Assembly: GCA_021325615.1 (NCBI GenBank)
Contig: JAJPGU010000027.1
Coordinates: 1-46,724 of the forward strand
DNA length: 46,724 nucleotides
Origin: Nitrososphaerota archaeon
GTDB lineage: Archaea > Thermoproteota > Nitrososphaeria > Nitrososphaerales > Nitrosopumilaceae
Reading direction: 5' to 3'
The translations under genes and the position numbers were made by a program. Below the pieces are notes generated by a model. The model did not search any database and was not told where the DNA came from. It worked only from the letters and a program-made list of their open reading frames with translations. The first letter of the stretch is position 1. Each line of letters opens with the position of its first letter. Positions 40,249 to 46,724 of the stretch are shown piece after piece.

Positions 40249-41368
40249 ACTCGGGTTTGTACGTGCAAGGCTTTCAGACCTAAAAAAACACGAGTTATAC
40301 CGCAAACTACTGTCCGTTAGGCTTTCCGGCCAGCACATAATTTTTGAAAACAAAAAACTCGTCAACCTATCCTCCAACGACTACCTGGGACTCGGGTTGA
40401 CAAAGATACCGAAATCACAACTCCAGTCTAGTTCCAGGCTAATTTCAGGCAACGACGAATTGTTCGAAAAGCTGGAGGCCAGACTTTCGCGCCACAAGCA
40501 CCAAGAAGCATCACTTGTCTTTCCCACAGGCTACATGGCAAACCTAGGGATGCTCTCCATCCTTCCCCAGGAGGGCGACCTAATACTAAGTGATGAGCTT
40601 AACCACGCCAGCATCATAGACTCGTGCAGGCTTTCCCGGGCAAGAAAATCAATTTACAGGCATGACGACTTGCAAGATCTTGAACGAAAAATCAGAAGCA
40701 GGGCAAGACGAAAATTTGTAATCACGGAGGGCATATTTTCCATGAACGGTGATTTTTCAAGGCTGGATGAGATTGCAGAGATATGTTGCAGTCACGGGGC
40801 TTTCCTCCTTCTTGATGATGCCCATGGGGATTTTGTTGCCGGCCCAGATGGCCGGGGCTCCGCATCTCACTTTAGAGTCTCAAAAAAAGTCGATGTTTAC
40901 ATTAGCAGCCTAAGCAAGGGCCTCGGAGCATTTGGAGGATATGCGTCCGCAAGCAAGGATGTCATCAATCTTGCAGTGAATACATCAAGGCCATTCATCT
41001 ATACCTCGGCCCTGCCAAATTTTTTGGTGCATGCTGCGATTCAAAAGTTCGACTCGGATAGGGAGAAAAAAAGGATCAGACTGTGGAGGAACTCGGACCT
41101 TTTAAGAAAGGGCCTTAGATCCTCAGGATTCGAGATAGAATCCCCTAGCCAGATAATCCCCATCGTTATAGGTCCGGAAAAAAAGGCCATGGATTTTGGC
41201 AGATACCTATACCAGAACGGCGTATTTGCCCAACCCGTAAGATACCCGACGGTGGCTAGGGGCAAGGCTCGGATCAGGATCTCAGTTACGGCATGGCTCT
41301 CACAGGTGGAAATAGAGAAGAGCCTCGGTGTGTTTGAACGTGCAGGCAAAAAATTTGGAATAACTTAG
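40238..41368 (+). CDS. bioF: 8-amino-7-oxononanoate synthase BioF
   Basis: This 376-aa PLP enzyme joins pimeloyl-thioester and alanine to give KAPA. Motifs are 'NLSSNDYLGLG', 'FPTGYMANLGMLS', 'SDELNHASIIDSCRLSRA', 'LLDDAHGDFV' and the PLP lysine K227 in 'SSLSKGLGAFGGYASA'. The TTG start at 40238 lies 11 bases inside bioB, so translation is coupled. The N-terminus matches the family. With bioA, bioB and bioD all steps from pimeloyl-thioester to biotin are present in the window; no pimelate-making gene is seen. Confidence 0.94.
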   Translation: MKPRLGFVRARLSDLKKHELYRKLLSVRLSGQHIIFENKKLVNLSSNDYLGLGLTKIPKSQLQSSSRLISGNDELFEKLEARLSRHKHQEASLVFPTGYMANLGMLSILPQEGDLILSDELNHASIIDSCRLSRARKSIYRHDDLQDLERKIRSRARRKFVITEGIFSMNGDFSRLDEIAEICCSHGAFLLLDDAHGDFVAGPDGRGSASHFRVSKKVDVYISSLSKGLGAFGGYASASKDVINLAVNTSRPFIYTSALPNFLVHAAIQKFDSDREKKRIRLWRNSDLLRKGLRSSGFEIESPSQIIPIVIGPEKKAMDFGRYLYQNGVFAQPVRYPTVARGKARIRISVTAWLSQVEIEKSLGVFERAGKKFGIT

Positions 41369-41430
41369 AGGGTCATATTTGGAGCAGATTTGGAACAAGA
41401 TATTAATAAAAAAACAGCCTCAAGATAACC

Positions 41431-42165
41431 ATGGTTGAGATTAGCCTTGGCATTGCAGCAGTTGCAGGTCTTGGATCCTTTCTTGCACCGTGCATACTGC
41501 CAATGATACCTGCCTTCCTTGCCTACATCTCAGGGACCACCCTTACCGAGCTTCAGAGGAACAACGGAACTGTCAACCTTGTGACAAGCAGGCTCAACAT
41601 TGTACTGAACACCGTGTTTTTCGTGGCTGGGTTTACGATAGTGTTTTCAATCCTTGGCGTAGTGCTCAACAGCGTGCTTTCAAGCACTACCGGAAAGATA
41701 TTTTCAGATTTTAACCACGTGGGCGGCGTCATCATAATCGCATTCGGGGTCTTCATGCTGCTTTCCTCCAAAATAACCAGGCTGAACTTTGAAAAAAAAT
41801 TAATTCCTAGCAGGGCAAGTGCCAGCTATCCCCTTTCCTTCGTGTTCGGACTGGCCTTTGCCACCGGCTGGACTCCGTGCATCGGGCCGATACTAGGCAG
41901 CATCCTGACCCTTGCGGCAACATCCCCGGGCCACGCGTTTCTCCTATTGCTCGGCTACTCGCTAGGCCTAGGCGTTCCCTTCATACTCATGGGAGTCTTC
42001 TTTTCCAGGTTTACGAGGTTCATAAAGTCAATGAGCAGGCACCTGAAATATTATGCTGTCATAATGGGATCCCTCATCATCATTCTCGGCATACTGGTTT
42101 ACACAAACCAACTTGCGGCGATTGCAAGTTTTCCACTACTAAACAACGCACTTCTTGGTCAGTGA
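41431..42165 (+). CDS. CcdA/DsbD-type membrane electron carrier
   Basis: The 244-aa protein has six membrane helices and the two family motifs: 'LAPCILPMIPAFLAY' (C21) in the first helix and 'GWTPCIGPILGSIL' in the fourth. CcdA passes reducing power across the membrane to thioredoxin-like proteins. The next gene encodes just such a protein, 1 base downstream, and matches the role. It may serve cytochrome/copper protein maturation or disulfide repair in the pseudoperiplasm. Confidence 0.9.
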   Translation: MVEISLGIAAVAGLGSFLAPCILPMIPAFLAYISGTTLTELQRNNGTVNLVTSRLNIVLNTVFFVAGFTIVFSILGVVLNSVLSSTTGKIFSDFNHVGGVIIIAFGVFMLLSSKITRLNFEKKLIPSRASASYPLSFVFGLAFATGWTPCIGPILGSILTLAATSPGHAFLLLLGYSLGLGVPFILMGVFFSRFTRFIKSMSRHLKYYAVIMGSLIIILGILVYTNQLAAIASFPLLNNALLGQ

Positions 42166-42166
42166 C

Positions 42167-43282
42167 ATGAAAAAAGAGATCAAAAACGCAGCAATCGCCG
42201 GAATCATAATAATAATTGCAATAGCGGGAGTTGCCGAGTATTTCTTTTCCCTTGAAAAACCCGGTGCCAATGATAACTCTGCCCTGACGCAGCCCATTTC
42301 GGAAAACGTGTCGTCGTCAGACGAGGCAAAATACCCCCTTGCGCCCGCACTTACTGGAATATCAGGATACATAAACACGACTCCAGAGGCGCTCAAGGAT
42401 TCGATGAAGAACAAGGTGGTGCTCTATGACTTTTGGACGTACAGCTGCATCAACTGCCTGCGAACACTCCCCTTCCTTGAAGAATGGAACTCAAAATATG
42501 CCGACAAGGGCCTGCTAATAGTCGGAATACATTCCCCCGAGTTTGAATTTGAGAAAAATATAGACAATGTCAGGATGGCCGTACAGAAATACAACATTAC
42601 ATACCCGGTTGTCCTCGACAGCGATCACCAGACTTGGGATGCCTTTGGGAACATGTACTGGCCTGCCGAATACATCACGGACTATCAGGGACACATCAGG
42701 CATGTCCATTTTGGCGAAGGCGATTACGACCAGACGGAAAAGGCGATACAGACACTTTTGGATGAGCGGTCAAAAAGCCTCGGACTTGGGATTGATGCCA
42801 ACATGTCACTTGTCAGCCTGCAGCCACACCAGTTTTCCGACCAGCAGACTCCGGAACTCTATTTCGGGTACGAGTTTGCCGCGGGGAGGAACTACCTCGG
42901 GAACCCGGAGGGATTCCATCCAAATCTTACGGTCACGTATTCCCTGCCACAAAACTTGGCGACCGACCATTTCTACCTCGAAGGCGACTGGCAGAACCTT
43001 GCAGACAGCATGAAGGCGTCGTCCCAGAACGCAGAGATAGTGCTCCCATATTATGCAAGGGACGTCCACATAGTGGCCACAGGACCTGGGGTCGATGTCC
43101 AGGTATCGCTTGACGGCAAGCCGCTCCCGCCCGACGAGGCCGGGCAGGACGTCCAGAACGGAACGGCCCACATATCTGAAAACAGGCTTTACACCCTTGT
43201 TTCCGCACCGACAGCAGGACCGCACACCCTTACACTGCTTGCCAAGAAGGGTTTCCAGATTTACACGTTCACCTTTGGCTAG
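42167..43282 (+). CDS. Membrane-anchored thioredoxin-like (TlpA/DipZ-type) protein
   Basis: From ATG 42167 the product is 371 aa. Residues about 8-27 form an N-terminal membrane anchor. The thioredoxin fold follows, with the active site 'FWTYSCINCLRTLP' (C-x2-C) and 'YPVVLDSDHQTWDAFGNMYW', typical of the TlpA-like/DipZ group. The last 150 residues form a beta-rich C-terminal domain, as in mycobacterial DipZ. There CcdA and this part are one protein; here they are two genes. An in-frame TTG at 42155 would overlap the ccdA stop. Confidence 0.88.
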   Translation: MKKEIKNAAIAGIIIIIAIAGVAEYFFSLEKPGANDNSALTQPISENVSSSDEAKYPLAPALTGISGYINTTPEALKDSMKNKVVLYDFWTYSCINCLRTLPFLEEWNSKYADKGLLIVGIHSPEFEFEKNIDNVRMAVQKYNITYPVVLDSDHQTWDAFGNMYWPAEYITDYQGHIRHVHFGEGDYDQTEKAIQTLLDERSKSLGLGIDANMSLVSLQPHQFSDQQTPELYFGYEFAAGRNYLGNPEGFHPNLTVTYSLPQNLATDHFYLEGDWQNLADSMKASSQNAEIVLPYYARDVHIVATGPGVDVQVSLDGKPLPPDEAGQDVQNGTAHISENRLYTLVSAPTAGPHTLTLLAKKGFQIYTFTFG

Positions 43283-43300
43283 AGGCATTGACGCATGATA

Positions 43301-43322
43301 TTTCTAAATTCGAATTTAGAAA
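43301..43322. promoter_or_regulatory. Perfect TTCGAA-centred palindrome (copy 1)
   Basis: The 11-base half TTTCTAAATTC is followed at once by its exact reverse complement. It lies 18 bases after the thioredoxin-like gene and 120 bases before the CdvB-like gene. Three imperfect copies occur at 44409, 46528 and 46609. Its symmetry and intergenic place suggest a dimeric repressor or activator site. Confidence 0.6.
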
Positions 43323-43369
43323 CATTGCAATCAAGACTGGCATGCCTCCCCGTTGTATCCACGCAGTCA

Positions 43370-43385
43370 TGTAACCGCGGTTACA
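43370..43385. promoter_or_regulatory. Perfect palindrome TGTAACCGCGGTTACA
   Basis: This 16-base perfect palindrome lies 21 bases upstream of the TATA-like GTTTAAAAC (about 43406-43414) of the CdvB-like gene. That is where an archaeal activator or a BRE-blocking repressor would bind. It is different in sequence from the TTCGAA family. Confidence 0.5.
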
Positions 43386-43442
43386 ACAATTTGCAGGACA
43401 TGGATGTTTAAAACTCCAATCCAGATCTAGGGACTGTCAATA

Positions 43443-44081
43443 ATGAACTTTGCAGCAAGATGGAACGTACAGAAGGAAAGCATCTCACAAAAGGTAATCG
43501 ACAAGGTAAAGCCAGACGCCCCACTCAGGCCAAAGATTGACGAGGCACAAAAGAGACTCCAGCTGCAGATATCAAAACTTGACTCGATTTCAAGAAAGTT
43601 GAAGGAAAAGGACGATTTTATATTCAAAAAGGTGGTTGAGGCCGTCCGTAGCCAGAACAGGCCTTATTCCCAGGCATACGCAACCGAGCTACATGAGATA
43701 AGGAAGATGACCAACATGGTCGTTGGGGCCAAGTTGGCAATGGAGCAGATTCAGCTTAGGCTGAACACAATCTCAGAACTAGGAGACGTCGTGGTGACCT
43801 TGAGCCCATGCATGTCAATAATCAAGGGATTGGGTTCCGGACTAAGCGGCCTCATGCCCGAGGCAAACTCCTCGATGCAGGATCTCTCAAACATCCTTGG
43901 AGACATAATGGCAGGAGCCTCCATGAACTCAGACAATACGTTCACCGTGGACACCACGAATGCAGACACAAACCAGATACTGGAGGAAGCACACGCGGTC
44001 CTAGAGGGCCAAGTAAGGCAATCCATACCGGACCTGCCCTCCACTCTTCCGTCCACCGTGAAAAGGCCAGAGCCTATCTAG
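43443..44081 (+). CDS. CdvB-like ESCRT-III (Snf7-family) protein
   Basis: The 212-aa protein is helical and basic at the N-terminus ('WNVQKESISQKVIDKVKPD', then 'LRPKIDEAQKRLQLQISKLD'), with the long ESCRT-III core helices and 'YATELHEIRKMTNMVVGAK'. The acidic C-terminal helices contain 'SNILGDIMAG'. CdvB polymers constrict membranes during cell division in these archaea, and several paralogs are usual. There is no CdvA or CdvC gene nearby, so this is probably one of the stand-alone paralogs. The tail 'LPSTLPSTVKRPEPI' is Pro-rich and could be a CdvC-binding element. The ATG follows a TATA-like box. Confidence 0.85.
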   Translation: MNFAARWNVQKESISQKVIDKVKPDAPLRPKIDEAQKRLQLQISKLDSISRKLKEKDDFIFKKVVEAVRSQNRPYSQAYATELHEIRKMTNMVVGAKLAMEQIQLRLNTISELGDVVVTLSPCMSIIKGLGSGLSGLMPEANSSMQDLSNILGDIMAGASMNSDNTFTVDTTNADTNQILEEAHAVLEGQVRQSIPDLPSTLPSTVKRPEPI

Positions 44082-44415
44082 ATTTTTTCTTGCTCATGTC
44101 AATCAAGAGTTTCTTGATTCTTGATATCGTAGGATAGCTATACCCAAGTCGGCGGTAGTTTGCAATCATCATCTTCCAGTTTTTGAGCCTCCATTGTGCC
44201 TGTTCTGCCGTTATGGAGTGTACTTCCTTTTTTATGATGCTTTTTCTGCCCACTTTGAGGACCCCGGCATCCTTTGCCTTCCACCTGTTTTTTGCAAAAT
44301 ACAGGCCGCCCAGGATTTCCTCCATAGGCATCTCTGCAAAGGATTCCTGAATTTTCTTAATTTGATGGTCGGTTGGTTTTTTTGGCACGAGGACCTTGAT
44401 TTCATATCTTTCCAT
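44074..44415 (-). CDS. Hypothetical small basic protein
   Basis: The 113-aa protein is strongly basic and mixed alpha/beta ('YEIKVLVPKKPTDHQIKKIQ', then 'GGLYFAKNRWKAKDAGVL', and a helical basic end 'ISRIKKLLIDMSKKKSR'). It may bind nucleic acid, but no family is recognised. Its 3' end overlaps the CdvB-like gene tail-to-tail by 8 bases. The ATG lies inside a TTCGAA palindrome, and a TATA-like TTAATTAG lies about 30 bases before it, so the palindrome covers the expected transcription start. Confidence 0.65.
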   Translation of the reverse strand: MERYEIKVLVPKKPTDHQIKKIQESFAEMPMEEILGGLYFAKNRWKAKDAGVLKVGRKSIIKKEVHSITAEQAQWRLKNWKMMIANYRRLGYSYPTISRIKKLLIDMSKKKSR

Positions 44416-44430
44416 ATTCGAATTTTGAAA
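44409..44430. promoter_or_regulatory. TTCGAA-centred palindrome (copy 2)
   Basis: This copy matches the perfect copy at 43301 in 19 of 22 positions. It spans the start codon of the minus-strand gene ending at 44415 and sits just downstream of its TATA-like box, which is the classic place for a repressor to block transcription. Confidence 0.5.
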
Positions 44431-44640
44431 TATGCTTCCTAATTAAGGTGGAGGTAAAACATTGCCCCAACTTGGTCTAAACTTGCTTCACGTGAAATCT
44501 GTGTGTAGGATCCACTGTAGTTTTATTCGAAGCAGGTTGTAGCGAGAAAGAGCAAGCAGAGCAGGCACGGTCAAATTTGGATTGTGATTTGGATAGGATA
44601 GAAAATCCCGTTAAACTTGTTTCCAAAAGGCGATGAATTC

Positions 44641-45168
44641 CTAGTTTCGTGGGAAGATAACATCCGCATGTGAGCTTTCAAGTACTGTCCCGTTTGAGGC
44701 ATCAATGTAATAATCCCATTCGTTTCCATGGTATTTTGTTAATTTTTTTACTATATGCACTTGCCATACATACTCATCAAAGGTTCCTACGGGTGCCTGA
44801 GAAGCACAGCAACCATTCTTCAATGTCCTGTCATCCAACACAAGTGCCTTGCCATTATTCTTTATTTGCAATAATGTCGCTTGAGCAGTTACATTAGCGG
44901 ATTGGGACGCAGTCAGCCCGCTAAATTTCATGGCATCCGAAAGAACCACGTCTTTTGAAATCAAATGAGGGTTTTCAAGGTAGTTGAAAAGAACCATCAG
45001 GGCACTTCCTGCACCTATTGCAAGTAACCCCATGGTTGCGAAGTTCAGAGCCTTCCTATTCGTATGACTTTCCCAAATGTTACAAGGTGTACATTCTAAA
45101 ATGCCTTGTGTGTGATTATTCTGTAAACCCGGAAATTGCACACCGGGAACTTTGTACCTACAACTCAC
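44641..45168 (-). CDS. Hypothetical membrane-anchored protein with PepSY-like end
   Basis: From GTG 45168 the product is 175 aa; a shorter form from ATG 45033 is possible. A Cys pair 'CTPCNIW' precedes a membrane helix ('FATMGLLAIGAGSALMVLFN'). The outside part has 'NGCCASQ' and a C-terminal strand pattern 'VWQVHIVKK', then 'YYIDASNGTVLES', as in PepSY-type domains. The start is uncertain because no typical ATG precedes the helix. It follows a 32-aa Cys-rich gene on the same strand. Confidence 0.6.
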   Translation of the reverse strand: MSCRYKVPGVQFPGLQNNHTQGILECTPCNIWESHTNRKALNFATMGLLAIGAGSALMVLFNYLENPHLISKDVVLSDAMKFSGLTASQSANVTAQATLLQIKNNGKALVLDDRTLKNGCCASQAPVGTFDEYVWQVHIVKKLTKYHGNEWDYYIDASNGTVLESSHADVIFPRN

Positions 45169-45226
45169 CTTAACTATCCAGGACTATTTCAATGCGCTTG
45201 ACATCCAAATGGCAAAGACTTTCGCC

Positions 45227-45325
45227 TTATTGCCTCTTGCATAGTTCACAGTCACAGTCAAACATACCTGCCTTTCCCATGCATTCCCCGTGCTTTTCGT
45301 CAGAACATTTGTGGCATAGGACCAT
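45227..45325 (-). CDS. 32-aa Cys-rich, probably metal-binding protein
   Basis: The frame from ATG 45325 to TAA 45227-45229 encodes 32 residues with six cysteines: 'VLCHKCSDEKHGEC' (C-x2-C-x7-C) and 'DCDCELCKRQ' (C-x-C-x2-C), plus two His. Such spacing is typical of a tiny zinc-binding protein. A TATA-like AAAATAACC lies on the minus strand 26-35 bases before the ATG, as for a leaderless gene. Overlapping frames on the other strand lack such signals. It lies 58 bases upstream of the membrane protein gene on the same strand. Confidence 0.6.
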   Translation of the reverse strand: MVLCHKCSDEKHGECMGKAGMFDCDCELCKRQ

Positions 45326-45818
45326 TATTGCTCGTGTTTTTTGCGACTTGGGGTTATTTTTACCCCCCTATTTTTCACCAAAGATGCCAAAAGGCGGCCC
45401 GTTTTCGGCCCAGAAAAAGGGTACAAAATCACCCCAACCGCCAAAAACTCCCATTTTCGACCCCACGAACGAAGGTTAAACCCCTTGCCATTTGGTCCCA
45501 GATACGAAGAGGGTGATTTTTTCAAAAACCGCGTTTTTTAGGGGGGGTTTAACACTTGTGCGTACTAATGACAGCCAAGGGTCAAAACACCCCCATTACC
45601 CAGTAAGAGATCCTATTTCGCATCAGGCTAGGAACAAAAGCTAAACCCCCGGTTTTTCGACAAATTTCGGCCAAAAAAACACCCCAAAACCAGAGGTCGG
45701 GACAGCGTAATTTTTTTAAAAATCACCTCTTGCCGGCATAGTGAAAAAGCTGCTAAACGGGTGAAAAACGCCCTTCCCGGCCAGCTGATAAAAATAGCAA
45801 AAAGACTGGCACTTGGCC
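45326..45818. other. Structured non-coding region with interleaved inverted repeats
   Basis: About 490 bases with no convincing gene. The sequence is rich in runs of A/T next to runs of C/G. AAAATCACCC (45425-45434) pairs with GGGTGATTTT (45511-45520). GTTAAACCCC (45475-45484) pairs with GGGGTTTAAC (45544-45553). The two pairs interleave. Further copies of the arms are TAAACCCCC (45642-45650) and AAAATCACC (45719-45727). It could be a structured RNA or a protein-binding region; nothing more can be said. Confidence 0.45.
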
Positions 45819-46130
45819 CTAGGGGTCTTGGCGCCAAATTGATGGCAGTTTTTCGATCTGTTCCAAAATCTCCAAGGCTGCAGTACTGTCCCTGCGCTTT
45901 ACTGCATTTGCAAAGTCAAACCCCAGTTTTATGGCCTCAGGTGACAGGTCCTTGACCCTTTCAAGGTCTTTTCCTTCCCTCCGGATCCTCTCCCCAAGGG
46001 CGCAATATTTCCAGTTGTCAGAAAGGGCTTGCTCGTTATAGGTCAAGGGCTCCCTCAACCTCTGCCTCCAATCCGCCAGCTCCATCTTATCAAGCAGGTT
46101 TTCAAGTTTCTGCGTGTAAAATACGCGCAT
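45819..46130 (-). CDS. Hypothetical small helical protein
   Basis: The 103-aa protein is all helical and charged ('LENLLDKMELADWRQRLREP', then 'NEQALSDNWKYCALGERI', then 'AVKRRDSTAALEILEQIEKL'). No Cys cluster or membrane helix is present. The ATG at 46130 is preceded by A/T-rich sequence on the minus strand. The family is not recognised, but the compact, regular helix pattern looks like a real protein. Confidence 0.65.
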   Translation of the reverse strand: MRVFYTQKLENLLDKMELADWRQRLREPLTYNEQALSDNWKYCALGERIRREGKDLERVKDLSPEAIKLGFDFANAVKRRDSTAALEILEQIEKLPSIWRQDP

Positions 46131-46178
46131 CGCACCCTTCCTTACGGGTTGTAATACTTGTGTTTTATGCTAGTTTCT

Positions 46179-46436
46179 TCAAGTGGATTTTATTATTTCT
46201 GGAATCTTTTCCCGTGCCTGGACAATCTCTATTTCTACCGTCTCTATTGGTTCTTCCACCACATTCCTTCGGATAGAAAACATCTTTGGCTTGTCAAAAT
46301 CTTTAGTGCAGTCGGGACATGCATAGACCAGAACCCTGTACTCGTTTGGAGCCTTAGGGTTCGAAAGGCGGGGATAGTAAACTAGCCTTCCCCCACAATC
46401 CACGCAATACCTATTTGCGCGTCTTGTTCTGGCCAA
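46179..46436 (-). CDS. Small zinc-ribbon protein
   Basis: The 85-aa protein has C-x2-C in 'NRYCVDCGGRLVYYP' and a second C-x2-C in 'VYACPDCTKDF', a zinc-ribbon pair, followed by an acidic tail. Zinc ribbons of this size bind nucleic acid or act as adaptors. The TTG start at 46436 is supported by an AGGAGGTCC ribosome site about 6 bases upstream. A TTCGAA palindrome lies 92 bases upstream of the start. Confidence 0.7.
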   Translation of the reverse strand: MARTRRANRYCVDCGGRLVYYPRLSNPKAPNEYRVLVYACPDCTKDFDKPKMFSIRRNVVEEPIETVEIEIVQAREKIPEIIKST

Positions 46437-46527
46437 TGCGGACCTCCTGCATGTGTTGTTATACAGCGATCGGTATTAGATCCATGTAGTCTAATAGAAT
46501 GAACCAAAATGTGATCGGACGACAATA

Positions 46528-46549
46528 TTTCTAATTTCGAATTCTGAAA
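46528..46549. promoter_or_regulatory. TTCGAA-centred palindrome (copy 3)
   Basis: It matches the perfect copy at 43301 in 19 of 22 positions and has the extended ends ATATTTC/GAAATAT. It lies 92 bases before the zinc-ribbon gene and 4 bases before a 17-codon + frame (46553-46606). Confidence 0.5.
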
Positions 46550-46608
46550 TATATGTCTGACTGGATGGCAAAGTGGCCAGAAATGCCGCCCTCTCTGCAA
46601 TCATAATG

Positions 46609-46630
46609 TTTCATAATTCGAATTTAGAAA
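46609..46630. promoter_or_regulatory. TTCGAA-centred palindrome (copy 4)
   Basis: It matches the perfect copy in 20 of 22 positions. It lies 10 bases beyond the 3' end of tRNA-Asn and 60 bases from copy 3. Confidence 0.5.
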
Positions 46631-46639
46631 TATCAAAAG

Positions 46640-46713
46640 CGCCGCCCGTCAGACTTGAACTGACGACCCGCTGATTAACAGTCAGCTGCTCTACCACGCT
46701 GAGCTAGGGCGGC
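46640..46713 (-). tRNA. tRNA-Asn (GTT)
   Basis: On the minus strand the 74-base gene has acceptor arms GCCGCCC/GGGCGGC, a D-arm 'TAGCTCAGCGTGGTAGAGC', and an anticodon stem-loop GCTGA-CTGTTAA-TCAGC with anticodon GTT (46677-46679). The T-arm is GTCAG-TTCAAGT-CTGAC. The discriminator base is G, as for Asn. CCA is not encoded. No intron is seen. Confidence 0.95.
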
Positions 46714-46724
46714 AACAGACTTGT

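Noticed and set aside
44463-44543. 27-codon + frame from TTG behind a GGTGGAGG-like site
   Set aside because: The ribosome-like site is good, but the product has no recognisable features and no conservation can be tested here.
45192-45541. Several overlapping frames on both strands
   Set aside because: They run through low-complexity C/G and A/T runs and have no motif or good start; only the Cys-rich 32-aa frame has support.
46553-46606. 17-codon + frame between two TTCGAA palindromes
   Set aside because: Too short to call as a gene; noted only as context for the palindromes.

Overview
The window looks like a chromosomal segment of an ammonia-oxidising archaeon of the Nitrososphaeria (Thaumarchaeota), most likely Nitrososphaera-like. 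This is inferred from gene content: an archaellum cluster, an ESCRT-III/CdvB-type protein, a formate/nitrite-family channel, archaeal winged-helix and TrmB regulators, and a biotin pathway. Many genes start at GTG or TTG about 25 bases after an A/T-rich TATA-like box, which suggests leaderless transcripts. Internal operon genes carry GGAGG/GGTGA-type ribosome sites. No CRISPR array or insertion sequence was seen.

Layout. (1) 1-6.4 kb, + strand: the 3' end of an archaellin gene, then an unusual membrane-anchored ArlD/E-like protein, ArlG, ArlF (no usable start codon for its conserved N-terminus), ArlH, ArlI and ArlJ. A convergent CheY-like receiver follows. (2) 7-13.5 kb: purK and purE, separated by small minus-strand genes. 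Next come a PII-like domain fused to a class III nucleotidyl cyclase, a hypothetical gene, bioD and a small membrane protein. (3) 13.5-26.3 kb: a second type IV filament locus. A minus-strand run encodes a MoxR/CbbQ-type AAA ATPase, a VWA protein, a prepilin, a secretion ATPase, a TadC/ArlJ-like platform protein and an 889-aa surface protein. The divergent + arm encodes a possibly SecB-like protein, a second prepilin and an 861-aa prepilin-like protein with a LamG-type domain. (4) 26.6-33.9 kb: hypothetical proteins, a SHOCT membrane protein and bioA. BioA is flanked by two closely related TrmB-type regulators in inverted orientation. Three small proteins here share a 'MW..IE..G' motif. One of them is a 55-aa gene and easily missed. 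(5) 34-39.2 kb: an FNT channel divergent from a response regulator and two tandem histidine kinases, the first with four PAS repeats. (6) 39.2-43.3 kb: bioB-bioF and a CcdA-thioredoxin pair. (7) 43.3-46.7 kb: a CdvB-like gene, several small proteins including a 32-aa Cys-rich one, about 490 bases of structured non-coding sequence, four copies of a TTCGAA-centred palindrome, and tRNA-Asn.

Strongest candidates for something new: the pilus locus with its built-in AAA/VWA remodelling pair and large adhesin-like proteins at 13.5-26.3 kb; the PII-cyclase fusion at 10.5-11.8 kb; and the TTCGAA palindrome family with small genes at 43.3-46.7 kb. All function calls come from reading motifs by eye; no database search was run.
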